64,000 nt of DNA from Merdimonas sp963929015 (GCF_963929015.1 NZ_CAWVHE010000003.1:248001-312000); one strand, 5' to 3'; positions 46,472 through 55,835 are shown, counted from the stretch's first letter. Translations and numbers: made by a program. The notes: generated from the sequence alone by a model not told the origin.

Positions 46472-49400
46472 ATGAAAGCAAAGAAACGATTTTTAAGCCT
46501 GTTACTGGTAATGTGCCTTATGATTGGAATACTGCCGGTAGGAGTGCTTGCGGCGGAAAACAGAAAAGCGCTGCAAGCGGGAGCAGGAGCGATCGAGAAG
46601 AATGATACCGTATATTACGGCACGGAGCAAAGAGCGTGGCAGGTGCTGTCTGCAAACGGAAATGGCGGCACATATTCAGACGGTGCAAACGCCGTACAGG
46701 CAGATTCCGCACTGTTTCTGTTTTTGAGAAGCGGGCTGCGGCAGCTTTGGTTTGATGACGAGAACTCAAACAACTACAAGGCCAGTATACTGCGGGCTTA
46801 TCTGAATAATGAAAATGTCAATGCAACTCCGTGGGATATGTCCGGCTATGTTTCCGGCTATTTCAGCGAAGCCGAGTGGGCGAATGTACTGGAGACAACA
46901 AAAACAGGCGCTGATACCAGCTTGGTCGGTGTATATTATTCCGGCCCCGGACTTGACGGCGACAGGCTGTTTGCGCTTTCTGCAAATGAATTAATGGATT
47001 ACTTAGGCTATTCCGATAATCCTGCATCGTGTACGGCGGGATTGGGCGGAAAGAACGTCTACTGGCTGCGGTCGGCTGCTGCCTTTGATTCGTCTGCGGC
47101 TGGCGCTGTCTACAGCGACGGGCTTCCTAGCTTTCACAATGTAGACCTCCCCGATGTGTGGGTGCGTCCCGCTTTTAATTTAAATCTGAACTCTGTACTC
47201 TTCACATCTGCCGCGGTCGGCGGCAAATCTTCCGGCGCCGCAGGCGCCGACGCTTTGACGCCAATTTCGGAGTATACCGGCAGTGAGTGGAAGCTGACGC
47301 TGAAAGACAGCAGCCGCAGCAGTTTTTCCATCGGTACGACAGCGGTAAACGGCAATACGCTTACCGTGGCGTATTCGGGAGCAAAGACCGGTACAAACGA
47401 GTATATCTCCGCAGTTATCAAAGATGAAAACGGAGAGATAAGCTATTACGGCAGAATCAAGCAGGCTGCCGATTCCGGCGCTGCAAGCGGCACGGTGGAG
47501 GTCACGCTCCCTGCGGATTTTGACAGCAGCACGGATACGCTGTATCTTTTCTCCGAGCAGTATAACGGCGACAAAATGACCGATTATGCGGGAGCGCTTC
47601 AGGAAGTTTCACTTGCAAAGAACGCTTATACAGTTACATATAACCTGACAAATGTTGCGGCGGATACCTTACCGGCATTTATTACGGGAGACAGTGATTT
47701 TACCGCTGCTTTAAGTACATCCGGCGATTACGCCCTGCCGGGGAGCATTGCGGTAACGGTAGGCGGAACGGCTTTGACGGCGGACAGTTCCTATACCTAT
47801 AACGCCTCTACAGGAAGCCTGACGATTTATTCCTCTGCCATAACCGGCGATATTGTGATTACAGCAGGGGCAGAAGCGGCGCAAATCTCCGCTCCTGATG
47901 TTGATGTGCAGTCGGGCGGAAGCGACTATGCTTCCGGCGTTTGGACGGATTCGGATGTTACATTTACCATCTCCGGCTCGTCTGCGCCCAGCGGGATCGC
48001 AAAATATCAATATTCCGCAAATAGCGGAGCTTCGTGGAGCGATCTGACGATTAGCGGGGGGAGCGCTTCCCTCACGGTATCGGACAACTCTACAACGGCA
48101 GATGGTACATCCTATATCTTCCGGGCAGTATCAAACTCCGGAACAGAAGGAGCTGCCAGCGCACCGATCACAGTCAAAATTGACAAGACCGAGCCGACGA
48201 TAACCGCTTCCGGCAATACAGGCAACTATCTGCAAAACGATACCGTGACTGTTTCTGTAAATACAGGGTTTTCCGGCGTTGCAAAAGTTGAAGTTTCCGA
48301 GGACGGCGGCGAAGCGCAGGATATTACCCAAAGCTATGCCGACGGATACGCTGTGACCGAAAACGGCACATATACCTTTACCGTGACAAACGGCGCAGGC
48401 GTTACGGCAACAAGCAGTATCACTTATGATAAATTGGATCAGACAAAGCCTGTGGTATCGCTGGATACCCACGGCTATACCTCTGATGAGTGGACAAACG
48501 GCGATGTAACGCTCTCCGTTTCCGATACCTCTGCCGCACTTGGCGATACAAAATTTGTGTACAAGGCCGGCGACGGCGAATGGCAGGAATATACGGATAC
48601 CATTACCGTTTCCAATGAGACAGACGGCACGGTTTATTCCTTCCGTGCAATCAGCGCCAGCGGCGTGGAGAGTGAAACCGTCTCTGTTACCGTGAAAATC
48701 GACAAAACTGCGCCGGACGGAGAAATTGTGCTTGGCACTAACCATTGGAACAGCTTTTTGAATACGATTACTTTTGGTTTGTTCTTTAAGGATACACAGA
48801 GCGTAGAGGTTGCTGTTGCAGATGACAGCGTGGTAAAAATTGAGTATCTTGTCCACGAGGGCGATGGGCTGTCAAAGGACAAGCTGGAGACGCAGACCTT
48901 TACCGCATATACCGGAAAGTTCAGTATCGAACCGGATAAGAAATTTGTGATCTATGTCCGCCTGACCGACCATGCGGATAATGTGACCTATCTAAGCTCT
49001 AACGGTATCGTACTGGACGGCACAGCCGCCACCGCACCCACCGTTACCACAAACGGATATACTTCCGGAAACTGGACGGATGAGGATGTGACGATTACCG
49101 TCTCCGGCTCATCGGCGCTAAGCGGCATTGACAAATATCAGGTTTCCACCGATAACGGCACAAGCTGGACGGATATGACAATGACAAACGGCACGGCTTC
49201 GCTGACCGTTTCCGACAGTTCAGCGAGTGCAGACGGAACAACCTATATTTTCCGTGCGGTATCCAATTCCGGCGTGAACGGCAATACCAGCGCACCGATA
49301 ACAGTCAAGATTGATAAGACTGCGCCGACACTTACTCTTTCCGGTAATACGGACGACTATCTGCAAAACGATACCGTGACTGTTTCTGTAAATACAGGGT

Positions 49401-51457
49401 TTTCCGGCGTTGCAAAAGTTGAAGTTTCCGAGGACGGCGGCGAAGCGCAGGATATTACCCAAAGCTATGCCGACGGATACGCTGTGACCGAAAACGGCAC
49501 ATATACCTTTACCGTGACCAGCGGCGCAGGCGTTACGGCAACAAGCAGTATCACTTATGATAAATTGGATCAGACAAAGCCTGTGGTATCGCTGGATACC
49601 CACGGCTATACCTCTGATGAATGGACAAACGGCGATGTAACGCTCTCCGTTTCCGATACCTCTGCCGCACTTGGCGATACAAAACTTGAGTACAAAGTCG
49701 GCAACGGCGAATGGCAGGCGTACACGGACGCAGTTACCGTTTCCGAAGATACGAACGGCACGGTTTATTCCTTCCGTGCAATCAGCGCCAGCGGCGTAGA
49801 GAGCGAAACCGTCTCCGTTACTGTGAAAATCGACAAAACTGCGCCGGACGGAGATATTACAATAGAAGAAAACTCTGTCAAGAAATTCATCCACGATGTG
49901 ACCTTCGGGCTGTTCTTCAAGGAGAATGTGGATGTTGCCATAACGGGTACGGACAACGGCAGCGGCGTTCAGACGATTGAATATAACCGCAGCGCAAAAG
50001 TCCTTACTGAAGAACAAGTGGCGGCGCTGACCGACTGGACGGCATACGCTGGAGCAATCAGCGAAACAGCGCAGGACGCAGAACAGTTCGTCTACTATGT
50101 TCGTATCACAGATAATGCAGGCAATACCATCTGCTTTGCTTCCAACGGCGCAACCTTTGATTTGACCAAGCCCGTGATTACCGGCGTAACGGACGGTGCG
50201 GATTACTATACCACACAGAGCGTACAGGCAACGGATACGAACCTTGCTTCCGTCACGCTGAACGGCAAGGAAGTCGGTACGGAATTTACCATTGCAGGGA
50301 ATACGGAAACGGAATATGTTATCGTCGCCGCCGATAAAGCGGGCAACGAAACGACTGTTACCGTTACTATGCACAAGACCGAAGCCCTGAGAGAAAATCT
50401 CGGCGATATTACGAAAGACAATGCCACTTCTGCCGACCGTGAAACCGTGCAGGATTATCTGGACGATCTGAAGGAACGGCTGGAGGACGAGGAGCTGACC
50501 GATGAGGAAAAGACAATCCTTGAAGGGCTTGCGGACGAAGCGCAGGATATTCTTGACCGTATAGACGAAGCAGAACGGGCTGGCTCTACCGAAGCCGTCG
50601 ATCAGACGCAGGATATTACTTCCGACAATGTAACGCCGGAGGATAAGGAAGCGCTGGAACAGGCGAAAGAGGATATAGAGCAGGCGCTTGACGAGTTCGG
50701 CGGCAACTACACCGACGAGGAAAAAGCCGAGTTGGAGGAAGAGCTTTCCCGTATTGAAGAAGCGCTTGATGTAATCGAGCGCATTGAAGATACTGAGGCT
50801 GCGATTGAAGCCCTGCCGGACACGGTAAATCCGGACGATACCAAAGCTGAGGAACAGATCAATGCGGCGAAAGACCTTTATGACGCTTTAAGCGACTATG
50901 AGAAATCCCTGATTTCAGCAGACGCAAAGGATAAGCTGGAAGGTCTGCTGGCAGCTCTGCGGGATTACCGCATTACCGAAGGCAGCGGCAGCACCTTTAC
51001 AAAAGGCAGCTCCGCCGGTCTTACCTTTACGGCAAACGGCGCATACAGCAAATTTACAGGGATTGAGGTTGACGGCAAGGCGGTGGACACAGACTGCTAC
51101 ACGGCAGAAAACGGCAGCACCATTATCACGCTGAAAGCCGAATATCTGGAAACGCTGGCGGCGGGTGAACACACCCTCACAGTCCTTTACACGGACGGAA
51201 AAGCGACCGGAACATTTACCGTTACCGAAAAACCTGATGAGGTCGTGGACGATAACGGCAACACGCCTCAAACCGGAAATGATGGCGACGAGACAGGAAA
51301 GGATGACGCAGCTTCTTCGGAAACCGGAGATGACAGCAAGTCCCCTGAGACAGGCGACGACAGCAATATCGCCCTTTGGATTGCGGTTATGTTAGCTGCG
51401 GGCGCTGCCCTGACCGGCACAGCCGTTTACAGCCGCAGGAGAAAATACAGCAGATAA
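46472..51457 (+). CDS. Large sortase-anchored surface protein with Ig-like repeats
   Basis: A 1661-residue cell-wall protein, the largest gene of the window. Signal peptide about residues 1-28 (LLLVMCLMIGILPVGVLAAE). Residues 40-260 resemble the DUF6273 domain of clostridial surface proteins (VYYGTEQRAWQVL; NVYWLRSAAAF). Residues 470-1290 hold repeated Ig-like beta domains (each ending ITVKIDKTxP or similar), two of them nearly identical in DNA. Residues 1290-1490 are acidic coiled coil (DDLKERLEDEELTDEEKTIL). The sorting signal is SPETG (about 1624), then a membrane helix and RRRKYSR. Start: ATG behind ggaacggagcggagc. Likely an adhesin carried as cargo; its ligand is unknown. Confidence 0.87.
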   Translation: MKAKKRFLSLLLVMCLMIGILPVGVLAAENRKALQAGAGAIEKNDTVYYGTEQRAWQVLSANGNGGTYSDGANAVQADSALFLFLRSGLRQLWFDDENSNNYKASILRAYLNNENVNATPWDMSGYVSGYFSEAEWANVLETTKTGADTSLVGVYYSGPGLDGDRLFALSANELMDYLGYSDNPASCTAGLGGKNVYWLRSAAAFDSSAAGAVYSDGLPSFHNVDLPDVWVRPAFNLNLNSVLFTSAAVGGKSSGAAGADALTPISEYTGSEWKLTLKDSSRSSFSIGTTAVNGNTLTVAYSGAKTGTNEYISAVIKDENGEISYYGRIKQAADSGAASGTVEVTLPADFDSSTDTLYLFSEQYNGDKMTDYAGALQEVSLAKNAYTVTYNLTNVAADTLPAFITGDSDFTAALSTSGDYALPGSIAVTVGGTALTADSSYTYNASTGSLTIYSSAITGDIVITAGAEAAQISAPDVDVQSGGSDYASGVWTDSDVTFTISGSSAPSGIAKYQYSANSGASWSDLTISGGSASLTVSDNSTTADGTSYIFRAVSNSGTEGAASAPITVKIDKTEPTITASGNTGNYLQNDTVTVSVNTGFSGVAKVEVSEDGGEAQDITQSYADGYAVTENGTYTFTVTNGAGVTATSSITYDKLDQTKPVVSLDTHGYTSDEWTNGDVTLSVSDTSAALGDTKFVYKAGDGEWQEYTDTITVSNETDGTVYSFRAISASGVESETVSVTVKIDKTAPDGEIVLGTNHWNSFLNTITFGLFFKDTQSVEVAVADDSVVKIEYLVHEGDGLSKDKLETQTFTAYTGKFSIEPDKKFVIYVRLTDHADNVTYLSSNGIVLDGTAATAPTVTTNGYTSGNWTDEDVTITVSGSSALSGIDKYQVSTDNGTSWTDMTMTNGTASLTVSDSSASADGTTYIFRAVSNSGVNGNTSAPITVKIDKTAPTLTLSGNTDDYLQNDTVTVSVNTGFSGVAKVEVSEDGGEAQDITQSYADGYAVTENGTYTFTVTSGAGVTATSSITYDKLDQTKPVVSLDTHGYTSDEWTNGDVTLSVSDTSAALGDTKLEYKVGNGEWQAYTDAVTVSEDTNGTVYSFRAISASGVESETVSVTVKIDKTAPDGDITIEENSVKKFIHDVTFGLFFKENVDVAITGTDNGSGVQTIEYNRSAKVLTEEQVAALTDWTAYAGAISETAQDAEQFVYYVRITDNAGNTICFASNGATFDLTKPVITGVTDGADYYTTQSVQATDTNLASVTLNGKEVGTEFTIAGNTETEYVIVAADKAGNETTVTVTMHKTEALRENLGDITKDNATSADRETVQDYLDDLKERLEDEELTDEEKTILEGLADEAQDILDRIDEAERAGSTEAVDQTQDITSDNVTPEDKEALEQAKEDIEQALDEFGGNYTDEEKAELEEELSRIEEALDVIERIEDTEAAIEALPDTVNPDDTKAEEQINAAKDLYDALSDYEKSLISADAKDKLEGLLAALRDYRITEGSGSTFTKGSSAGLTFTANGAYSKFTGIEVDGKAVDTDCYTAENGSTIITLKAEYLETLAAGEHTLTVLYTDGKATGTFTVTEKPDEVVDDNGNTPQTGNDGDETGKDDAASSETGDDSKSPETGDDSNIALWIAVMLAAGAALTGTAVYSRRRKYSR
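48226..48545 (+). repeat. Intragenic repeat, first copy
   Basis: About 320 bases nearly identical to 49357-49676 (offset 1131 bases, 377 codons). Only a few substitutions are visible, for example aacggcgcag against agcggcgcag. Confidence 0.85.
49357..49676 (+). repeat. Intragenic repeat, second copy
   Basis: Second copy of the repeat at 48226-48545. The flanking Ig-like domains are clearly more diverged, so this block was copied or homogenised more recently. Confidence 0.85.
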
Positions 51458-51555
51458 ATCCATATATGACCATGCGCCCCGTGACTTTCTTCCACGGGGC
51501 GCATTCTTTATGTATGCACCGCAGGAAGCCTGCGGTGTTGTTTTCGATGTGAAAG

Positions 51556-52977
51556 CTATCGTTCCATGTCGTGGGTTTTGCGCTTTGGCTTTTGACTTTT
51601 GCCCTCCGCCTGAAGCTGGCGCAGGCGTTTCAGTACGCTCTCCCGCCCGGGCGGCGCTGCCTGTTCTTTTTCGGCGGGTTTTCCTTTTTCCCTGACCTTG
51701 CGTTCCCACTCGGCAAGCTCCCGGTTGTAGTTCTCTACCACGGCTTCCGCCTTGCGGTAAGTCGCCATGAACGCCCGTACATCGGGATAGCCGTCCTCTT
51801 TTAAGATTTCGGGCAGTGCTTCCAGCATGGCGGAGATTTTTTCTTCCGTCCGCCGGATTTTTGTTTCCAGCTCTTTTCGCTCCCTGCCTTTGAAAATGCC
51901 CTTTGTTTCGGCAAGCTGCGTTTTCAGCTTGGGGACTTCCTCCTGCAAACTGCGGATTTCCCTTGCCCTGTCCTGCACCCGTATCATCAGCTTCTGCATG
52001 GTGTGAAACTCCGCCATATCCAGATTGAGCACCGGCTTGGGCGGCAGCTCTGTCTGACGTATCAGGTTCTGCAAAAACTCCTTCGCTTTGTTTACGATAC
52101 TGCGGAACAGGTTGGGCAGCCAACCATGTGCCTTAATGGACTGGCTTGCTTTTTGATGGATTTCCTCTTTCTTGACTTCCAGTATCTTTGCCTCCTCTAT
52201 CCCTGACACAAGCGCCATGTCCGCCGTCCTGTTCCATTCCTGCCTTGCGGCGTTGTCGGCTTCAATCTCGGCGGCTTTGGGATTGTTCTTACCGATCTTT
52301 TTGGTCGGCAAGTAGATACTGTCGGGATTAAAAACCCGTAAATGCTGCTCAGGATCGGCGATATGCCGGTTGATAAGGGCGGTGTAATTTCTCTTGACTT
52401 CCTCTAAAAACGGCTCGCTTTTGAAACGCCCGTCTTTTACCGTGAAAAGGTGCTGTTCGTAAATACCGCCTTTCGGGATAACGGTGCAGCCCTTTCGTAT
52501 CTGCCCGTCCTCACCCGTGATCTCTTTTTTGGTGCGTACCCTTTTGCCCGTTTCATCAAAGAATACGCTGCGGGTTGCAATCTTAACCTCCGGCTCGGCA
52601 AGCAGCCGCCGTTCGCTGAAGATGAGGTGAATGTGGTAATTGGTCTTTCGCTTGTTGTGATGGAGCGCCGACACGCATTCCACATCATACCGCCTGCGGA
52701 ATTCCTCCGTGAAATCTTCCAGCACCTGCTGCGGCTCGTATTGCGTGTAGGATTCAGGCAGGGCGATAATCAGCTCCCTTGCTTCAATACACTTCCCCTC
52801 TGCGCCGCTTCTCTGAAACTCCTGCTGGCTTTCCCTTGCGAGGTTGCTCCAAAAGGAATGGTCTGCGGTGCGGTAGGTGGCATAGAGGTTTTCCTGTTTG
52901 GCGTGGCTTGTGATATATGATATTCTTCCCCTGACATTGGACAGCTTTGACATCTGGATAAAGCTGTGGCGTGTCAT
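51556..52977 (-). CDS. mobL: MobA/MobL family relaxase
   Basis: A mobilization relaxase of 473 residues that nicks the element at oriT and pilots the strand. The N-terminal HUH-type domain has ISYITSHAKQENLYATY, the catalytic-region tyrosines near the start, and the metal-binding pair in NYHIHLIFSERR (H-x-H). The middle binds DNA, and the C-terminal 150 residues are charged coiled coil (EEVPKLKTQLAETKGIFKGR). Start: ATG behind ggagatgattt. It lies downstream of a palindrome-rich region, the likely oriT, and one copy of the element's 10-bp operator motif lies 36 bases before its start. No conjugation genes accompany it. Confidence 0.9.
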   Translation of the reverse strand: MTRHSFIQMSKLSNVRGRISYITSHAKQENLYATYRTADHSFWSNLARESQQEFQRSGAEGKCIEARELIIALPESYTQYEPQQVLEDFTEEFRRRYDVECVSALHHNKRKTNYHIHLIFSERRLLAEPEVKIATRSVFFDETGKRVRTKKEITGEDGQIRKGCTVIPKGGIYEQHLFTVKDGRFKSEPFLEEVKRNYTALINRHIADPEQHLRVFNPDSIYLPTKKIGKNNPKAAEIEADNAARQEWNRTADMALVSGIEEAKILEVKKEEIHQKASQSIKAHGWLPNLFRSIVNKAKEFLQNLIRQTELPPKPVLNLDMAEFHTMQKLMIRVQDRAREIRSLQEEVPKLKTQLAETKGIFKGRERKELETKIRRTEEKISAMLEALPEILKEDGYPDVRAFMATYRKAEAVVENYNRELAEWERKVREKGKPAEKEQAAPPGRESVLKRLRQLQAEGKSQKPKRKTHDMER

Positions 52978-53012
52978 AAATCATCTCCGTTTCTGTTTGG
53001 TAAAATGCCTGC

Positions 53013-53220
53013 CTCATTTTGCAACCGGCTTGCCGGTTGCGGCTGTTCCGATGGCATTTGACGGAGGAGCAGCCAGAGAAAATTGCATCGCAATTTTCTC
53101 TGTATCACAGCGGCGACAGCCCTGCAAGCTGTGATACAGGCTCCCCGCAGGGGCGAAATACCCGGAGTACAAACCGCAGGTTTGTGCGAGGGGTGTATTT
53201 CGCTCTCAAACGCCGAGGGC
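53013..53220. other. Palindrome-rich region, candidate oriT
   Basis: Between the relaxase and excisionase genes lie at least five inverted repeats: gcaaccggc/gccggttgc (53021-53040), agagaaaattgc/gcaattttctct (53075-53101), tgtatcacagc/gctgtgataca (53101-53138), cccc/gggg around gca (53143-53153) and acaaacc/ggtttgt around gca (53169-53185). gcgaaatac and gtatttcgc flank the last two. No gene is apparent. Position upstream of mob fits an origin of transfer; the nick site is not identified. Confidence 0.55.
53016..53025 (+). promoter_or_regulatory. Operator motif ATTTTGCAAC before mob
   Basis: One of four copies of the 10-mer in the element. The 13 bases CTCATTTTGCAAC at 53013-53025 recur at 53492-53504 before the excisionase. 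It lies 36 bases upstream of the relaxase start. Confidence 0.55.
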
Positions 53221-53252
53221 TTAGGGTTACTTTCCGAAAAGAGAATGGATGG

Positions 53253-53468
53253 TCATTCCACTCTGCGGACATCATCGGGCTTCAGAAGATTTCTTCCCTG
53301 ATTGACCGTCAGAAACCGTTCCAGCGTGTCCCTGCGGATAATGGTCTTGCGCCCCACTTTGAGGACGGGCAGCTTTCCCCATTCCACCAGCTTCCGCATG
53401 GTGTTCCTGCCGATACCCGTACATTCTGCGGCTTCCTCTATGGTAAGTCCCATTTTGACTGCGCTCAT
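53253..53468 (-). CDS. xis: Excisionase-type helix-turn-helix protein
   Basis: A 71-residue MerR-like winged-helix protein of the excisionase family: LTIEEAAECTGIGRNTMRKL is the helix-turn-helix, and KVGRKTIIRRDTLERFL is the wing and final helix. It probably binds the element ends and directs the integrase toward excision. Start: ATG behind aaaggaggttgatag. It has a consensus promoter upstream flanked by two operator motifs and is divergent from the XRE regulator. Confidence 0.88.
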   Translation of the reverse strand: MSAVKMGLTIEEAAECTGIGRNTMRKLVEWGKLPVLKVGRKTIIRRDTLERFLTVNQGRNLLKPDDVRRVE

Positions 53469-53494
53469 TCTATCAACCTCCTTTTAGAATACTC

Positions 53495-53605
53495 ATTTTG
53501 CAACTACTGTTTTATCATTATACTTATTCTGCCATCTCTTGTCAACCTATTTTGCAACCATTCATAGTTTATTTACAACTTTCATTGAGATAAAGGTTGC
53601 AAAAT
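53495..53605. promoter_or_regulatory. Operator array between xis and the XRE gene
   Basis: ATTTTGCAAC at 53495-53504 and 53549-53558 and its complement GTTGCAAAAT at 53596-53605. The latter two form a 12-bp inverted repeat (TATTTTGCAACC / GGTTGCAAAATA). They sit just past the xis -10, just before the xis -35, and on the -35 of the XRE promoter. Confidence 0.75.
53517..53545 (-). promoter_or_regulatory. Promoter of the excisionase gene
   Basis: Minus strand TTGACA (53545-53540), 17-base spacer, TATAAT (53522-53517): a perfect consensus promoter, placed between two operator motifs. Confidence 0.88.
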
Positions 53606-53625
53606 AAGTATCGGCGTGTTATACT
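53597..53625 (+). promoter_or_regulatory. Promoter of the element's XRE regulator
   Basis: TTGCAA 53597-53602, 17-base spacer, TATACT 53620-53625. The -35 lies inside an operator motif, which suggests autorepression. Confidence 0.7.
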
Positions 53626-53649
53626 GATACCAGTCAGGAGGTGAACACC

Positions 53650-54315
53650 TTGAAAAAAGAAACCACATTCACCGCAAAACAGGTCGGTAGGAGGATTAAG
53701 GAACGCCGCACAGAGTTAAACATTACCATGCCGGAACTTGGCAGGCGTGTAGGCGTGAACAAATCCACCATTCAGCGGTATGAAGCGGACGGAGTTGATC
53801 CGAAGCGCACAATGGTTATCAACGGTCTTGCGGAAGCGTTGCTCACAACTCCCGAATGGCTGACAGGTCTTTCCGATGATAAGGAATATGACACCTATAC
53901 TCTTTGCCAGCGGGATATTGAGGAACACATCAGGAAATATCTGGACACAGTTTCCTATACAGTAAAGGGCGAGCCGCACCAGCAGCTTCTCACGACATTT
54001 CTCGGCAAGATGGTTGACCTGTATACGGTTATGACCTGCTACTTTGCTGATGCTATGGAGGAAGTTGACCGTGTGGCGGAGGACAAAGGGCTGAAAGAGT
54101 CTCTTGGACGGTACGCCATAGAGTCCGGGGCAATCATGGAACAGGTATACCGCAAGAAGATGGAAGTACCGATTGAGGATATGAAACGGTTTTTAGACGG
54201 GATTTTACATATCCACGATGAGGGGCGCACAAGAATGTCGATGGGCGCACTTTTCGGGATAGTGGAGGAAGCCGAAGAAAGGCTTTCCGAAAAAGAAAAT
54301 TCCGTGGCACCTTGA
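53650..54315 (+). CDS. XRE family regulator of the mobile element
   Basis: A 221-residue protein with an N-terminal Cro/C1 helix-turn-helix (QVGRRIKERRTELNITMPEL; VGVNKSTIQRYEADGVDP) and a longer C-terminal helical domain for oligomerisation or signal input. I start it at TTG 53650, seven bases after aggagg; the in-frame GTG at 53641 is part of the ribosome binding site. It is divergent from xis and ahead of the integrase, the usual place of the element's master repressor, and the ATTTTGCAAC motifs nearby are its likely sites. Confidence 0.87.
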   Translation: MKKETTFTAKQVGRRIKERRTELNITMPELGRRVGVNKSTIQRYEADGVDPKRTMVINGLAEALLTTPEWLTGLSDDKEYDTYTLCQRDIEEHIRKYLDTVSYTVKGEPHQQLLTTFLGKMVDLYTVMTCYFADAMEEVDRVAEDKGLKESLGRYAIESGAIMEQVYRKKMEVPIEDMKRFLDGILHIHDEGRTRMSMGALFGIVEEAEERLSEKENSVAP

Positions 54316-54422
54316 CAAGTAAAGACGCCAGTTGACTTTCACTGGCGGAAGTGACACAATTACTTTACGCACACCATATGTCACAGTCCCGATTGCCACG
54401 GATAGAAAGGAGTTTTTTATCT

Positions 54423-55721
54423 ATGGCAAAAGGTTCTGTAAGAAAGAAAGGCAAAAAGTGGTACGGACGCTTTTATATTGAAGATGAAAGCGGCAGAAAA
54501 GTGCAGAAAGAGTTTGCAGGCACAGAGAGCAAGGCGGAAACAGAAGCCATGCTCCGCAAAGCGATAGCGGACTATGAGGAAAAGCAGTTTGTCGGGAAAG
54601 CGGAAAACATCACGGTAGGCGATATGCTGGATATGTGGGTAGAGGAAGAACTGAAACCCGGCAACTTAAGCAACGGGACGGTCATGTCCTATCAGGGAAC
54701 GGTCAACCGTATCAAGCAATATCCCATTGGCAAACGCAAGCTGAAAACCGTGACCGCCGACCATTTGCAGGCGTTCATTGATTTTCTGAGCTACGGTGGG
54801 ACAAACCCGGACGGGACAACTTCAAAGCCCATGAGCAAAGGATATATGCTCCTGTTCTCGGCGGTGTTGCAAAATTCCTTCCGCTTTGCGGTTTTCCCGA
54901 AAAAACTGATTACCTTTAACCCTATGCAGTATGTGAAGCTGAGGGGCAGGAAGCAGGAAACGGATATTTTCTCGGACAGTGAGGAAGATACTTCCAGTAT
55001 TCCTACTATCACCCATGAACAGTTCCAAAAGCTGGAGGAATTTCTCAAGGCAAAAGATAATCCCGCCTTGCTGCCTGTGCAGATAGCGTACTACACGGGG
55101 CTTCGTATCGGGGAAGTATGCGGCTTGACTTGGCAGGATATTAACCTTGAGGAACAATATCTCACGGTACGCCGAAGCATGCGCTATAACGGAACAAGGC
55201 ACACAACCGAAGTGGGAACGACAAAACGGAGCAAAGTCCGCACCGTTGATTTCTGCGACACGCTGGCGGCAATCCTGCGGGCGGCGAGAACAGAACAGCG
55301 CAAAAACCGTTTCCGCTACGGGGAGTTTTATCACCTGAACTACTACAAAGAAGTAAAGGAAAAAGGGCGCACCTATTATGAGGTTTACAGCCTGCAAAGG
55401 ACAGAGGAAGTCCCGGAGGATTACAAGGAAATCTCCTTTGTCTGCCTGAGAGCAGACGGGGCGTATGAAGCGCCGAGTACGGTAGGGATTATGTGCAGGG
55501 CGGCAAAGAAGAAAGTGAAAGGGCTTGAAGATTTCCATTTCCACACGCTCCGTCACACCTACACAAGCAATCTGCTTTCCGGCGGCGCAAAGCCGAAAGA
55601 TGTGCAGGAACTTCTCGGACACTCCGATGTCAGTACCACAATGAACATCTACGCTCACTCTACAAGGGAAGCGAAGCGCACTTCCGCAAGGCTGCTGGAT
55701 AAGGTGGTCGGCGGGGAATAA
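54423..55721 (+). CDS. int: Tyrosine recombinase (site-specific integrase)
   Basis: Catalyses integration and excision of the element. It is 432 residues: an N-terminal arm-binding domain (GSVRKKGKKWYGRFYIEDES), a SAM-like core-binding domain (about 65-165, VGDMLDMWVEEELKPGNLSN), and the catalytic domain with Arg in YYTGLRIGEVCGLTW, HTLRH, the second His in LLGHSDVSTTMNIY, and the nucleophile Tyr in that last segment. All catalytic residues are present. Start: ATG 54423 behind gaaaggag; the frame is open 24 codons upstream without a ribosome binding site. It is the last gene before the right end. Confidence 0.93.
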   Translation: MAKGSVRKKGKKWYGRFYIEDESGRKVQKEFAGTESKAETEAMLRKAIADYEEKQFVGKAENITVGDMLDMWVEEELKPGNLSNGTVMSYQGTVNRIKQYPIGKRKLKTVTADHLQAFIDFLSYGGTNPDGTTSKPMSKGYMLLFSAVLQNSFRFAVFPKKLITFNPMQYVKLRGRKQETDIFSDSEEDTSSIPTITHEQFQKLEEFLKAKDNPALLPVQIAYYTGLRIGEVCGLTWQDINLEEQYLTVRRSMRYNGTRHTTEVGTTKRSKVRTVDFCDTLAAILRAARTEQRKNRFRYGEFYHLNYYKEVKEKGRTYYEVYSLQRTEEVPEDYKEISFVCLRADGAYEAPSTVGIMCRAAKKKVKGLEDFHFHTLRHTYTSNLLSGGAKPKDVQELLGHSDVSTTMNIYAHSTREAKRTSARLLDKVVGGE

Positions 55722-55726
55722 AAAGT

Positions 55727-55764
55727 TGCCCTTGTTTCGGCTCGTAAGGGCAAAAACAAGGGCA
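55727..55764 (+). terminator. Hairpin after the integrase gene
   Basis: tgcccttgttt (55727-55737) pairs with aaacaagggca (55754-55764). No T run follows. The 20 bases from 55745 recur at the left end (45414), so it may also serve the recombinase. Confidence 0.55.
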
Positions 55765-55835
55765 AACAGATAAGGTTTGAATGAAAAACAGGCGTGAAGC
55801 CTTGAAAAATCAATGGTTTTTGAGGATTAGATAGT

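Noticed and set aside
49220..50374. Long antisense open frame (384 codons) in the surface-protein gene
   Set aside because: It mirrors the sense codon pattern of a repetitive gene, matches no recognisable family, and has no ribosome binding site.
51392..52123. Second frame on the relaxase strand
   Set aside because: It lies within the relaxase coding region in another frame and gives a low-complexity Gly/Ala/Arg-rich product.
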